A stretch of DNA of 64,000 nucleotides from Geosiphon pyriformis. Taxonomy: Eukaryota > Glomeromycota > Glomeromycetes > Archaeosporales > Geosiphonaceae. How positions within the stretch are numbered: the first letter of the stretch is position 1; each line of letters starts with the position of its first letter. The stretch covers positions 83,598-147,597 of the forward strand of contig JAAOMT010000047.1 of NCBI GenBank assembly GCA_016748015.1. The letters run 5' to 3'. Under the pieces are notes generated by a model. That model saw nothing but the letters and a program-made list of their open reading frames with translations, was not told where the DNA came from and did no database searches. Below, in pieces: positions 24,960-37,488 of this stretch. The position numbers were made by a program, and so were the translations under genes.

Positions 24960-26413
24960 GTAAAAAAATTCTCTCGATGACGATTATTAGAAAGGGGATT
25001 TTCTTTGGCGCGCATATGATTTTGAAGAAAATTCCACCGAGGTTTAAACTCTCAAATTCATGCCCAGTTTCTAGCAAAGTAGTGACGATCTGGGCTTTAC
25101 ACCAAACCAAAAGATATGATTCAACATATATGGCGGAAAAAGAAATTCCTTTTTTGGGTAGAAATAATACTGAAGAAATGGTAACAATTATCATTTCATC
25201 GGTATCATTGATGGAACTTTAAAAACCAGTATATCGATAAATAATTAACTAAAAGGAATAAATGTTTAATCCAAAAATATTGTTCATTAAAAGAATCTTT
25301 AATTATAAAAAATTATCCTAAGAAACGATAAACAATTGCTAGTCTTTGAAATTATTCAATATCTGCAATTTAATAATAACTATTTAAAACTTAATAAGGG
25401 TACATCGAAATCCAGCTAAAAAGCTTTATGGGCAACATATGGTAATTGAACACGAGTCGTTGCTAACGTATAACCAAATTTGAAATAATCATTCAGTCCA
25501 ATGATTATAGCCTGAATTGGATATCAAAAAGCCATAATCCCAAAATTTTCGAATATTGATTAGAATTATGTGCTGTGTGGCATGAATTTTCAAGTGAAAA
25601 TAAGATGATACCGCGTCGGAAAAATCGATAGAAACAAGTATTTCGAAAAAGAAATAAATTATAACAGGATTGAGAAAGAGATAGATTATAGAGTTATCGT
25701 TTTGCGACAGTTTTTATTTATATGAAAATAAAACAAAAGCACAAATAATTGAGATGAACTTTATTCGTAAGATTTCATTATAAAACTTTTTTAGAATCAA
25801 GAGATAGAAAGTTCATATACGAATTCGAGGAAGAGATGGAAAAAATCTTGGACGAACAGTCTCCTTTTTAATTTGAACTCAGTAATGATATCTAATGTCA
25901 CACACTCAGCAATTTTGATTTTTCTCGAAACGATTAAACGTCTAAAAAGAGGAATATGATCTTTAATTGAACCATACAAAGTAATAATATCTGATAAGAG
26001 TGAGCAACAAAACATTGCATAGATCATTGATTAATCCGGATTGAATTCGAAAGACCTTTTTGAATATTTCGATCGTGATAAATATTTGTATATTAATAAA
26101 CTAGTTTATCTTAAATTCTTTAGTTTTAAAAGTTCATATAAAGTATGATAGGATCATTCAATATTCCTTTGAGAGGAAAAATGATAAGAATGATGAAAAA
26201 TTTTCAAAGGAATTATGAAATATACAAAATTTTATTACTATTAATTGGGTTAAATCTATTTGATAAATTGAAATAATAATAGGTTATATGTTTTACTTAA
26301 TAGTTGTATTAGACTTTTAAATAAATATTTGAATAAATTACGAAACTAATATCAAATTATTTTGTATTGAAAGTTTGAAATATACAAAAAATAAAATTTT
26401 ATTATAAAAAATT

Positions 26414-26438
26414 ATTTAAATTTAAATTTAAATTTAAA
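26414..26438. repeat. (TTTAAA)n palindromic tract
   Basis: Self-complementary hexamer repeated about four times. Confidence 0.85.
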
Positions 26439-27619
26439 AATTATGTTCAGTTTACAGTAAATTTTATTTGATATATATAAAATCAAAAAAAAAACATTCT
26501 TATAAAAAATAAAACCATAACAAGAATTAAATATGAATTTTGAAAAAATAAAAATATAATTAAAAAGATTTAGTTAAAAAAATCAAATTTTTTTATAATG
26601 TCAAACACATTTATTTATTACAAGACAATATCAAAAAATACATAATAATAAAATCTAATTAAATATTTTAACAGATCAAAATTATCAATTTAAAAAAATC
26701 AAGAATGAAATTAAAATAATATTTATCAGATTTTGAAACAAAATAATAGCTATTAATTATTAAAATTTTTAGTATATTCATCTTTTGGAAATTTTCTAAT
26801 ATAACTTAATATATAAAAAAATATAAGCTTTATTTTATTGTCAATGAATTTAAATGAAAATAAATATAACTAATTTTTATATATTTATACAAAACAAAAT
26901 TTATAATGGAATTTTAATAAAAAAATATTTATGTATAATAAATAAAAAAAATATATTTTTATTCAATTTTTTTGGCAAATTATTGAATATATAATTGCTA
27001 GCTACTTTATCAAGATGAAGTCAAATTACATAAATTCTATTAGGTCTAATATTTGAAGATATTTCGAATCTCAAATTTTAACCGTTTAAAATATTCTAAA
27101 GATTGGGTTAACAATTAATCATGCCATCGCTATTCTAAAGTTGTAAACGTTTCCAATTCTCCGAATTTTTGATTCATTGGGAAAAACAGCTGGGAAAACA
27201 TTTTACGAATAAATATATTGTTTTTCACTCTTATTTTGAAATAAAAAGAAGGAAAAGCCGAATTAATTAACTATGGCATAGAAAGAATTCTGCTCAAAAA
27301 TATTAAACCATATCGATGAGAATAATGACATGTTTTCACAAAAATAATATTGATTTCATATAACTAGTCATCTCTCATTTTTAGATTTTAATTCCTTTTA
27401 GAATAGACCTGACTTATTGTAAATCAACTTAATTCAGTACGTTACCCCATTATTTTTTTGCCTATTTTCTTACTGCTGTATCAAATTTGTGATCTATATT
27501 TTCTTTATAAAATGGACAAACTAATTTTTCATAGCCTAATTGAATATACCTTGAACAGATATATTAAATAAATTAAAGAGCAGAAAATTTTCAGGAAACC
27601 TTACATTTGGTAATTTTGA

Positions 27620-27646
27620 TTCATTCGCAGATCGCCTGCGAATGAA
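27620..27646. repeat. Perfect 11-bp inverted repeat with 5-nt spacer
   Basis: Arms TTCATTCGCAG and CTGCGAATGAA flank ATCGC. The arms are GC-richer than the surrounding sequence. It could be a hairpin or a dimeric protein site; no adjacent gene explains it. Confidence 0.75.
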
Positions 27647-28011
27647 CATTAATAATGGTAAAGGCTAAGTCCCATGATAGGCTGCAATCGCCATTTTAGA
27701 GTTACAAGTATTAAAAACTCTTCAATGTTTTACAAAACCTAAAAATTAAGGGTTAATTTTTGCTTTCTGAATAATAAGCTTTTAATGTTTAAGAGAAATT
27801 AAATGATAAACTTAAAAAAGAAGAGGTTAGCATAGAAAAGGGAGTTCTAGGAGAATTTTCGTTGGAAATTGAAAAAAAGAATTAAACAAATCGATTTTTA
27901 CCACGGTTGGAATTATTTTTATATAAAGATAAGGAGAATTAATTAATGAAGGAATAGAAATGTAAAGCCTTAGGAAAAATTTATTTTTAAATTTCCCAGT
28001 CTTCATAATCT

Positions 28012-28035
28012 CTTTATTATTATTATTATTATTAA
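28012..28035. repeat. (ATT)n tract
   Basis: ATT trinucleotide run. Confidence 0.9.
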
Positions 28036-28540
28036 TGAGGTGACACTAGAAAAATGAATATAATGTTCAAATTATGCTCTTAAACTAAATGATTACATAA
28101 GATATCTCTTTAGAAATTGCCTGAAATCGTATCTCTCCACATTCAGCTTTTTAAATGAACTAAATGATTCTGCCCACTCTCAATTTAATTAGTGGCCATG
28201 ATCAAATATTTCATACAGGTCATCAGGCTTTAGTTTTAAGTAAATGATCAACCTCAATATGTCAAAATAGGTAGCTGGATTAGGTACAGCCTTACCTCAT
28301 TTCTACTATGAGAGTTGAAACTCATTGTGAAATAAATTCTTCCTTATCAGCTCAATCGTTCCTTTTAACAATGTATGCGTAATTAAAAATTGAATCAAGA
28401 TTCTCAAAGTCACATTACACAAGTTTAAAACAGAAAGATTAAGTATACAGAAAATTCCAATGTCTATGCTTAATACGTCTCGACATTATATCCAAGTATG
28501 GTTCGATACAAAAAGTTTGATGCATTAAAATAATTTTTCA

Positions 28541-28543
<3 letters not shown>

Positions 28544-28588
<45 letters not shown>
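28544..28588. repeat. (ATT)n microsatellite
   Basis: About fifteen ATT copies; the poly-Asn frame on the minus strand is an artefact. Confidence 0.95.
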
Positions 28589-29769
28589 CATTATAAAAAA
28601 AATTATGTACGTTATTACTTTTTTTAGATTTTAAAAGTTCAATAAACCATATTTTTTTTATGTTACTATGCAAGGAAATTGAACCAGTTACTAAAAATAA
28701 ACCTGAAAATTTTAAAGTATAATAATTATGTATAAAATCATTTCAAATAAATTTACTATATAAAATTAGTCATAATTTTTGATAAAAAATAAATTTTTTA
28801 TATAAATGTCAATAATATAAATATAAATATTAATGAAAAATATGTTAATTAATTTTAAAATAAAAAATTAAAATAAAATATTGAACATTAATATTTATTT
28901 TTCCAAAAAAAGAATTTGAACCAGATTATATAAGATTTAATTTTTTAATAATCACAAAACCACAGCGTTTTTTTTTGAATAAAAAATATCTTTAACTTAT
29001 AAACTCAAATAATTATTCTGAAATATAGCATAAACAAATAAATTTAAATATTTCAAGAATTTGAACCCATTTACACTTGTATCTTTAAAATACTTAAATT
29101 TGATTTCGATAATTTCAAAATTTAATGCTAAATTAAATTATTTCTTATAATTTTTTCTATTTAATTTCAAAAATTATATTAATGTATGCAAAAATTTATT
29201 TTAGTCAAAATTATCATTTTAAATTAACCTGATATTATTTTTTTGTGATTATTTACTGTTTAAAATCTTGATGTGCAAAAATATTTGGCAATACTAAAAT
29301 TTTTAGTTGGAATAAGAAACTCTTGAAACTGAATTATCTTGATCAACAAAAAATTATTTTTATATAGTAAACTTATTTTATTTAACAATAGCTTGTTAAA
29401 ATGAGATATCTTAAATTCATGCTAATTCTTTCATTAAATACAATTAAGTTTACTACTGACTATTATAAATTATATATTACTAAATACAATTTAATCGCTA
29501 CTCGCTTTAAGGGCACATTTTTCTTGCACACTTACCAATCATAATCAAAATTCTTTTGGAAAATTTCCACTTTTATCTCTTTCCTTTAAAAGGCTTTTAA
29601 AAGCCAATACAATTCAGAGTTTCTGACTACAAAGAATAGAATTAAAATTATTAATTAAAATAATTAAAAATGAGCTCACAGTTTTCTCTCTCTCCGATTT
29701 ATATCTCTCGCGTATATAGATCTTAAATTGTAAGGTTCAATTCCTTTGGTCGAGGATTTTTCTAAAATA

Positions 29770-31324
29770 TTAAGGTTGAAAAGGTCGATCTGAGGGGCAT
29801 AACCCCATTAAAAATCCAAAATAGGGTCCATTGTGTGAAGATGATTCTGGAACAAGGAAAGGACTTGCTTGTTCTCCCACATTACATCTCTGGAAAAAAA
29901 GTGAAAAAAGTATTTAACGATAAATTTTGATTGGATATTTGAACAGATTAAATTCAATCAATCTTGAAAAAATTATTACCGGATTTTCTTCGATATATCC
30001 TCGATCTCGTATCAGTTGACCAATACACTCATATACCCAATTTAATCCACACGAGCAGGACGGTTGGATCCAATACTCTGTTTGATGGTGAACATAAAAG
30101 TCACTGCGTGTATTATATTTCGGTGGCTGTTTTGGGACATAGTCATCTGTATGCGTGACGCGAAATATTTCAGCGCCAAGAATATTCTGAACATAATTAG
30201 CGAATCCGGCATTACCAATGCGTGGCTGACCAAATGTATAAACTGAGATCGCGTATCTTGGCTTATATTTTTTAAAGTAAAGCCCTGCAAACACGGCATA
30301 AACTATAAGTTGAGAAAATAATATTTCAAAATTTTTAAAATAAAAACTTTCTCGTTAGCAATCGTAAACAATTTGAAAAGACCTCACACAATATTTTTGA
30401 TTTTAATATATAACATACCACCATTAATACCATGTCCGACAAACTGAATAGGATATGGATGTGTTTCATTTTGCATCACTCGAATCTTTTCACGTAATGG
30501 CAAAATCATTCTTTGGAAATTTCTTGACCACTTTTTATCCACTAATGTCCCAGGTATTACAATAATCTCCCCAAGCTCATTATTAGCATAAGGAATCCAA
30601 GAGGCAAGTGGTGAAGTATCCAAGCGAGCTGCCCGATTTTGCCATTCTTCTCTACTGAGATCTGGCACCTTGAAAACTACAAATAATTTTCTTGGTACAA
30701 AGCTTTGATAAACCTTTGCTTTTTGGATAAAAATATAAAAAAATGAGGCTTTAAAACCTCAATTGAATTTTAAATTTATAGAAGAAATAGAATTTCATTA
30801 CCAAAAAATCCATTAATCAATTGATCTTGCGGAGTTTCATTTTTATTCAAACAATAAGATAGTTGTGCATATTTTGCGGATAGGGCCAAAGTTTCCCAAA
30901 TTTTACTTTCAAATACTATCGGTCTAAAATAGGGATCTGAGACAAATCTATTTACATTGAGGTTTTTTCCAAAGTCTAGTCGATGTTGAATCTGAAATTT
31001 TTTATCTGGAGAAATAATTTGGTCTTTTAGTTGAATAAAATCGAAATTGAGATTTGATGATCGTTTAACTTGATTTGACGAAAACTCAAAACTCTGCTTT
31101 TGAGAGCTTATTGTTTTATTAAATCCAACATATCCTTGAATAAACTGTCCATTTGGTAGTTTGCTTTTAAGGAATTTTTCGAAAAATGTTCTTTCCAGAA
31201 ATAAGGTTGAAAGGACTATAATCCAAATGATGAAAACTTCACCCAAAATAAATAATATGTATTTTTTATATCCAAATTCATACCCGTGAAATTTCTTTAC
31301 TCGTGAATGGTTCCATAAGTTCAT
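29770..31324 (-). CDS. Class-3 lipase-like protein, nucleophile Ser replaced by Gly (paralogue C)
   Basis: Four exons: 31324..30802, 30718..30419, 30302..29980 and 29889..29770, spliced to 1266 nt (421 aa). One membrane segment (about residues 22-43) follows a basic N-terminus, suggesting a type II anchor. A stalk of more than 100 residues precedes KYAQLSYCLN. Exon 2 has LFVVFKV and SREEWQNR; the elbow is FVGHGINGVYAVFAGLYF, with Gly at the Ser position and Asn replacing the first of the usual two Gly. Exon 3 has VYTFGQPRIGN, THTDDYVP and HHQTEYWI; exon 4 has RCNV and SHNGPYFG. It is head-to-head with paralogue D, separated by 497 bp. A surface pseudo-lipase is my inference. Confidence 0.85.
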
Positions 31325-31821
31325 TGTATTCTTTCTTTGATCATCAATATTATCTTGCTTTAATTTTTCAAAGAAAATAATTTGATATAAACTTCAAAAT
31401 ATATATATTGTGTTTCTAAAAAGGAAAATTTTAAAGATATCGACGATTAGACTTTGGTCAGAAAATCTGTAAAGTTCACAATAAACAAAATATAATAGAT
31501 TATCCTTTTTAAACATTTAAAAAGAAAATTTACGGTGCTAGATTTATCCGATGGAGAAAATTAGTCTTTCAAACTCCAAAATTTTGAACATCATATATTT
31601 TAAGGGGCAACAAATTTGATTTATCTGACTATTTGAAAAATTTTAATAGGAATTCATGATAATTTGTACTAAAAGTATCTAAATAATTAATTGCATATTG
31701 TTAGCGTGGAGCCTTTTCTTTTTGCCCTACCAATAAAACTTCTCAACAAATGGGCATAATAAGTGAGATCATAACAAAAAGGCTTTAAAATTTATTAGCT
31801 ACAAATCATAAACGAAATCTA
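31325..31821. promoter_or_regulatory. Shared divergent promoter region of paralogues C and D
   Basis: The 497 bp between two start codons on opposite strands must contain both promoters. Several TATA-like AT runs are present but none can be singled out. No repeat or ORF is seen. Confidence 0.5.
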
Positions 31822-33188
31822 ATGATGAGCATTTTAAAGAAAATAAATTCCTGGAATCAGTGGCTTTTTTTTGCTTTTTTATTCTTTTGCTCATATTCTC
31901 TTATCAGAAAGACAAATGAAAGGCAGAGACTTTTCTTTATGGAAACTCAATCCAATACTTCCCTTAGCTTAATTAAAAGCGCAGAATTTTTTTTGAAAAA
32001 ACCTTCAATAAAAAGTTCAGACTTCCAAGTGTCAGTTAATGAAAATATTCGTTTATTAAAAGGATTCCCGAGATGGAGTCAAAAGCAAAATTTGAGACAA
32101 AATATTTTTCAAAGATCCGATTCTCCTGGGTTTGATAGGCGAACAAATGTAACTGACCAAGAACTTTTGGATCAGTTTGAAAAAATGGCGAGATATGCAC
32201 AACAAAGTTACTGTCTTTTTGAAGAGAAGGATCATTTGGAAGCAAATATTTATGGTAAAATTCAATTTTTAATAAAACAGACTTTCTTGGTCTCTTATTA
32301 AAAATTTACCTTAAATCTTGGTAACTCATTTAAACAGCAACTGTTAAAGTAGATTTTATGACTATGGAATTTATTGTTGTCATTCGAGGGGTAGAATTAA
32401 GTCGCGCCAACTGGTTTATACGACCAAACTTTTTAGTACCATATGCAGTCGATAAAATATGGAGTTGGATTCCAAAAGTTGATAATCTTTTTTACACCCA
32501 TTTTACCAAAATTCAAAAAAAACTATTCGATAGAATTGAAGCCTTCCGAATTTCAAAAATCGATTGGCCAATTAAATTTGTAGGACATGGAATTGGTGGC
32601 GGTAATTATTGACTCATTTCCTTTAATTTTACTTCTGCTCAAAAAGTCATTTAAATTCTTATTATTTCAAGTATATGCCGTTTTCGCCGGTCTGAATTAT
32701 CGAACCCGACTTCCTCAACTGGAGATATTTGTTTACACATTTGGTCAACCACGAATAGGGGACAAATATTTTGCACTTTATACAAATTTTAAGCTTTCCA
32801 AGCGAGTTTTTCGGATCACATATACAGACGATTATGTACCAAAGCTCCCATTCAAAATTTTTCCACAAAGTTTTGACGATGAGTTTTATGTTCATCATGA
32901 GACAGAATACTGGATAGCTTCAGATTGTGATTGCTACAATTCTGTGTACAAATGTGAAGGAGAATTTATTCCTGAGCTTGGGTTTTTGGATGAGTGTGGT
33001 GTGAGTATAAAAATTCAAAATTTTAAATTTCAATAATTTGTGAAACATTTTATTTGAATGGAAATTTTATTTTTCTTTTATAGTTGTGCAATAATAGTGC
33101 TTATGAACCGAACTCAATCATCAGGGGGATTTCATCACATAATGGTCCTTATTTTGGACATTTGATGGGGTTCTGTCCTTCAGTATAG
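31822..33188 (+). CDS. Class-3 lipase-like protein, nucleophile Ser replaced by Gly (paralogue D)
   Basis: Four exons: 31822..32254, 32338..32601, 32672..33000 and 33084..33188, spliced to 1131 nt (376 aa). Two adjacent ATGs (31822, 31825) give the same N-terminus. One hydrophobic segment (about residues 13-27) is followed by a stalk and MARYAQQSYCLF. Exon 2 encodes FIVVIRGVELSRANW and the elbow FVGHGIGGVYAVFAGLNY. Exon 3 encodes VYTFGQPRIGD, TYTDDYVP, HHETEYWI and several Cys. Exon 4 starts LCNN and ends with SHNGPYFGHLMGFCPSV. Asp and His candidates are kept while the serine is Gly. The closest local relatives are C and F. Confidence 0.87.
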
Positions 33189-33893
33189 AATGGTTATTTG
33201 TAAAAGTTTACATAAAATGAAAATTCTATTTTTTAAAATTTCAACATTAGATCGACAAAAGATAGCTGGAAGGAAGAAATTCAATAAATTTCCTTATCAT
33301 GCTCATAATGCATTTTACCCATCTATATCGAATAAATATCCTTTAACTCTCTATGCATAGTCGAATTTACTCTAGCCAACTGACGCCAATTTTTAAAAAA
33401 AAATTTTTTTTTGCAACTTCCTTTAAACATTTCAGAGATTAGTTAATTTCTAAAAGAGAGAGACCACGATGAGAGAATATTAACGTTATAACATATTTGT
33501 TATTATAGATGTAATACTTTTTCGTAGATACGTATAATTTCGGACTGAAACCACTCACAATGTCATCGCATCGCATTAACAATAAAGTATGCGTTGATAA
33601 ATATGAGTTGAATTTAATGTGCAATATGTTACAAATGTAAACTATTTTGTGAATATTAATATTAAAAGATGAATGATAACATACAACTCGTAAGCTTTTT
33701 TTACTTTTTCAAAATTATTTTTTAAACACCGAGCAACTTAACTCATACTTTCAAAAATTGTAAAGGTTCCCAATAAATTTTAAATAATTGGAAATTATTA
33801 CGCTTTCAAATAAAAAAATTTGAGAATTCATCTTTTATTTCCAACATTAGTATATCACATGCTTTTTTATCTATCGCTATTTTCTATAATTAT
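33189..33893. other. Convergent intergenic region
   Basis: The 705 bp between the 3' ends of paralogues D and E is AT-rich, with no ORF or repeat of note. It should hold both 3' UTRs. Confidence 0.6.
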
Positions 33894-35384
33894 TTACTCC
33901 AAGTTTTTATCAAATCTACCTTCTTTAACAGTTTCTAGTTCTGACAACCAAGGAGGCTCCTGAGTTGGACAAATCCCCATCACTGACTCAAAATATGGGC
34001 CTTTATGTGAAAAGTCTACGATCTCATTATATTGTGCATTGCACCACTGTTTTTTAACGAAAAGAAAAACTTTAATTCCTTTATTAAATTTTGCGTGAGA
34101 AACCAAACATAGAAACCTCTAAAATCTCACCTGATTTTCCTCAAAAAAACCATCATCAACAGTATTTCCAAAACATTTATATACAACGGGGTTTTCACAA
34201 GGACAAGCAAGAGCAATCCAATATTCCATATTATGATGTAGAAAACCTTTAAATTTTATCAGAGGCATTTGTGTTATGTAATCGTTTGAATGTGTGACAC
34301 GATAAACGTAAATTTTATCATTTGATTCGACAAATCTTGCAAAAAATTTGTTGCCAATACGTGGTTGACCGTAAGTGTATACGTCAATGTTTAAATGAGG
34401 CCATCTTCTGTTTAAATCCAAGGCGGCAAATATCGCATATACTCAGAAAAAAAAAATTTTATTGGAGAATCAAAGATTTAAGAAAGACAAAGTAACACGC
34501 GAAAAGCTAATCGAAAAAAACTTACCACCACCCACACCATGCGCCACTATATTTATATTTTGTACCTCGGTAATACCTGCTTTGCTGACAAGATTTCTAA
34601 TGAGATTAGCACCTGATAAAGATCCTGGTTGATGTTCTTGGTGAAATTGATTGTAAAATTCTGAATCTACTCGTGAGTTTTCGTCGCTTAGATAATAGAC
34701 AAATGAGGTACGTCTTTCTTGCCACTCTCTTACAGATAACTCAATTCCCCTTATGTATAAAATTATTTCTTCTTTTTTGAGGATTGTTTTTGCTGGGTAT
34801 GTCGAAAAAAATTATGCTCGTATGAAAATTAATTGTCAAAAATATTTGCCAAAAAAAAACAACATACCGTAAATACCGGGTGCAATTTTACCATTTTTTT
34901 CATTCAGACAATACGCCAAACTAGCGTAATAGGCAAAATATTTCAATTGATTTAAAATTTCAATATTTTCCAGACGTATTTTTCTACCTTCCAAAATATT
35001 TCTTTTTTGGGGTTTGCCAAAATTTCCTACCAACTTTCCATGATAAGTAGAATTCTTTGAAAAATTAAGAAGTCTTTGTTTTCGAAATTTGTGTGGTTGA
35101 ATTGTTTTAGTATTGTTTTGATGAATCTGAACGGTTTTTTGGTTGCTTACAAATCCTGAGAAACCATCTGCTTTGTTTGAGTTTTTTTTCTTATCAAGGT
35201 TTGTATCGGGATGCGAGATAAAACTTTTATTGTTCAATTGAAATGTATAATCCTCTTTTCGACAATTTTTTTCGTGACTTAATGGCTCCTTATTCAATTT
35301 TAAATAAAAGATTGAACAAATTACCATTGCTAAAATTGAAAGAAAAATCTTCCAAAGTATGAAAAAAGTTTTATCTTTTATCAT
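33894..35384 (-). CDS. Class-3 lipase-like protein with AHGVGG elbow (paralogue E)
   Basis: Four exons: 35384..34868, 34792..34526, 34441..34131 and 34046..33894, spliced to 1248 nt (415 aa). I chose the ATG at 35384 because it puts the membrane segment (about residues 6-28) close to the N-terminus as in the paralogues; an in-frame ATG at 35480 would add 32 residues. After a long basic stalk come KYFAYYASLAYCLN, EIILYIRG and SVREWQERR. The elbow reads NIVAHGVGGVYAIFAALDL, so both the first Gly and the Ser of GxSxG are changed. Exon 3 has VYTYGQPRIGN, THSNDYIT and HHNMEYWI. Exon 4 has WCNA and SHKGPYFESVMGICP, plus a longer tail than its relatives. Confidence 0.85.
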
Positions 35385-37488
35385 TAAAGTGTATCGAGTA
35401 AAATCGAGATTGAAAGAAGTTTTGCTTCGATTGCAATGATTCAATATATAAAATTTTCTATAAAAAGATATTTCTTGCATCCTTTATATCGTTTTTATAT
35501 ACGAGATTTTTGGTTTTACTTTTAACATAAATCCAGACAATTTTACCGATATTTTCGGCACAAAATTTACCGGATATGTTGCTATATGAATGAAAAGTGT
35601 GAGAAAACTTTTACCGATGCCGGAGGATCTAGATCAGGTTTTAGAAAATTGTTATAAATTTGTTATTGGGCCGGGTCCTTCATAAGATGTCGGTTTTTTT
35701 TTTTGCGCTTAAAATTCCGGTATCCCCGGATGGTTATATAACCAAGAAATTCATATTCCGACTTTTAAATTTGATAGAAAGAGTTTGCACAATAACTCTG
35801 TCTCACAATTTTACCTAGCATATCAATGATTTATTTGTTCATTAAACCGGAAAACAAAAAAAGAAAATTTATTAAATCAAAAGGTAATTATTTGTTTCAA
35901 ACCTTAGGCAAATGAAATTACAATTATCCGAAACTAGGAAATTTCCTTGAATTTTAACTTCCCTTTACTATGATAATCATTTGTCATCCTAATAATGATA
36001 TCATTATTACTAATATTCAAACTAGCTTGGGATTTTTTTCATATTTTTAAAAATAAATGATAAAAAAATCTAGGATCTGTATTTTTTACATTCAATTTAA
36101 ACTCTATTCTATCAAATAAAAGTAGTAAAATTTAACCAAACCAAATCTAAATTTATGAAATAAAGACCAGAAATTTAATCTATATGCACCTTTGTATTTT
36201 TGAGGTTATCTTTTATAATGATAAAGACTTTTCAAAATTAAATTTGAGATAAAAGCGAATCGAAATATAGAGTCTTGGCTATGTTATTTCAGCAAAAAAA
36301 TTATATAAGATGTCAAATATTAGAATAATACTTTAACATCACTTACAAAGTATTTTAATTACTTTGAGAAATCCTGTTAATTTTTCCGTTCAAAAGTCAA
36401 ATAAATAAAGTGTTAATATATCTCCAATATGTAAAAAAATTTTCAATATTTCTATTATCTCATTATTTTTTTGTGTTTGTTTAAACAATATTGACTAAAA
36501 TGACTTGCCTCTTAATTTTGGAAATACCTTTTCTTTTTTTTTACTTAATTCTACCATATGTTGTGTAAATAATTAAATTGAGATTATATTTAGATATATA
36601 AGCAACTGATAAAAATATAAACAATGTATAAAGTTTTTATAAATACAAGTGACTTCTTAAAAGCTAAATGACTAAAATCTATTTTCATGTTTTTTTTTTA
36701 TTTTGCTTTTTTTTGATATTCCAATTTGGTGATTTCCCATTTTCTCATGGTTATATTTGTTTCAAATTTACTTTATAAATATTTAATTAACATAGGATAA
36801 ATGATCTCCTTCATTGCAATTTTTGACAGAATAATTTTTTGGTAACATTGCTTCAGTAAATACCGAAAATTCGATCATGTTCTAACTTTTGGTATACTTT
36901 CAAAATCAACAAACTTACAAAAGTTTATTTTGGAAATAAGGAAAGATCGGAGTGTTGTAAAACCATGAATATACTCTTCAGATTTATGTGTATCCTGAAT
37001 ATCAAAGTTTTTTTCTACCTTTTAAATTGATACCGTTTCCACTTTTAATTTCTATGAATTCATTCGAATCAGAATTTCAAAGGAAAACATTATTAAAATT
37101 CTACCAGGCTAGATAAAATGTCGGTGTTTTAACGATCGTGGTAATATTGAACGAAAATCACATTAATCATTCTTCCGCATCACTCTGAAAAAAAAAAAAG
37201 AAGCTTATTGAATTTTGCTTGTGACCCCTCTTAACATGAATGATGCACTTGAGTTCCGTACTCTTCATCTTGTAATCAATTTAAACAAGTCAAATATTTA
37301 TGTTGTATTTTGATAAGATCAGTTATTTTCCCGATCGCCCGGAATTTCTTTACTTCCAGAGTTTTCATCACGAATATTTAATACGACATCAGAATGTAAT
37401 CTGTTTAGCATGGACACAATAGAAATTTTGATTTTGGAAAAGTCCATTAAAAATGAAATTTTAAACAAGTGATAACGAAAGCAGGCAC
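35385..37488. other. Divergent intergenic region of paralogues E and F
   Basis: About 2.1 kb of AT-rich DNA between two divergent lipase-like genes. No gene, repeat array or RNA is recognised. A slightly GC-richer patch at 35.5-35.8 kb lies just upstream of gene E and may be its promoter. Confidence 0.5.

Larger units (their letters stand above)
21711..29769. other. Region without recognisable genes
   Basis: 21.7-23.6 kb is pyrimidine-rich and less AT-biased than average; it may hold the RhoGEF 3' UTR and a neighbouring promoter. It includes a 50-codon ORF (23376-23528) noted separately. 24.0-26.0 kb has a few short frames without known motifs. 26.2-29.5 kb is very AT-rich, with TTTAAA arrays and ATT microsatellites. 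No conserved domain could be read on either strand. Confidence 0.6.

Noticed and set aside
24904-25222. Overlapping open frames on both strands
   Set aside because: Partly poly-Phe/poly-Lys from the poly-T tract; the remaining residues show no recognisable motif on either strand.
25797-26027. 76-residue minus-strand ORF
   Set aside because: Starts with ATG and has balanced composition, but I found no motif, splice partners or promoter context.
28470-28673. Poly-Asn frame
   Set aside because: Translation of an (ATT)n array.
29718-29740. tRNA B-box-like GGTTCAATTCC
   Set aside because: No matching acceptor stem, D arm or anticodon arm can be drawn upstream.
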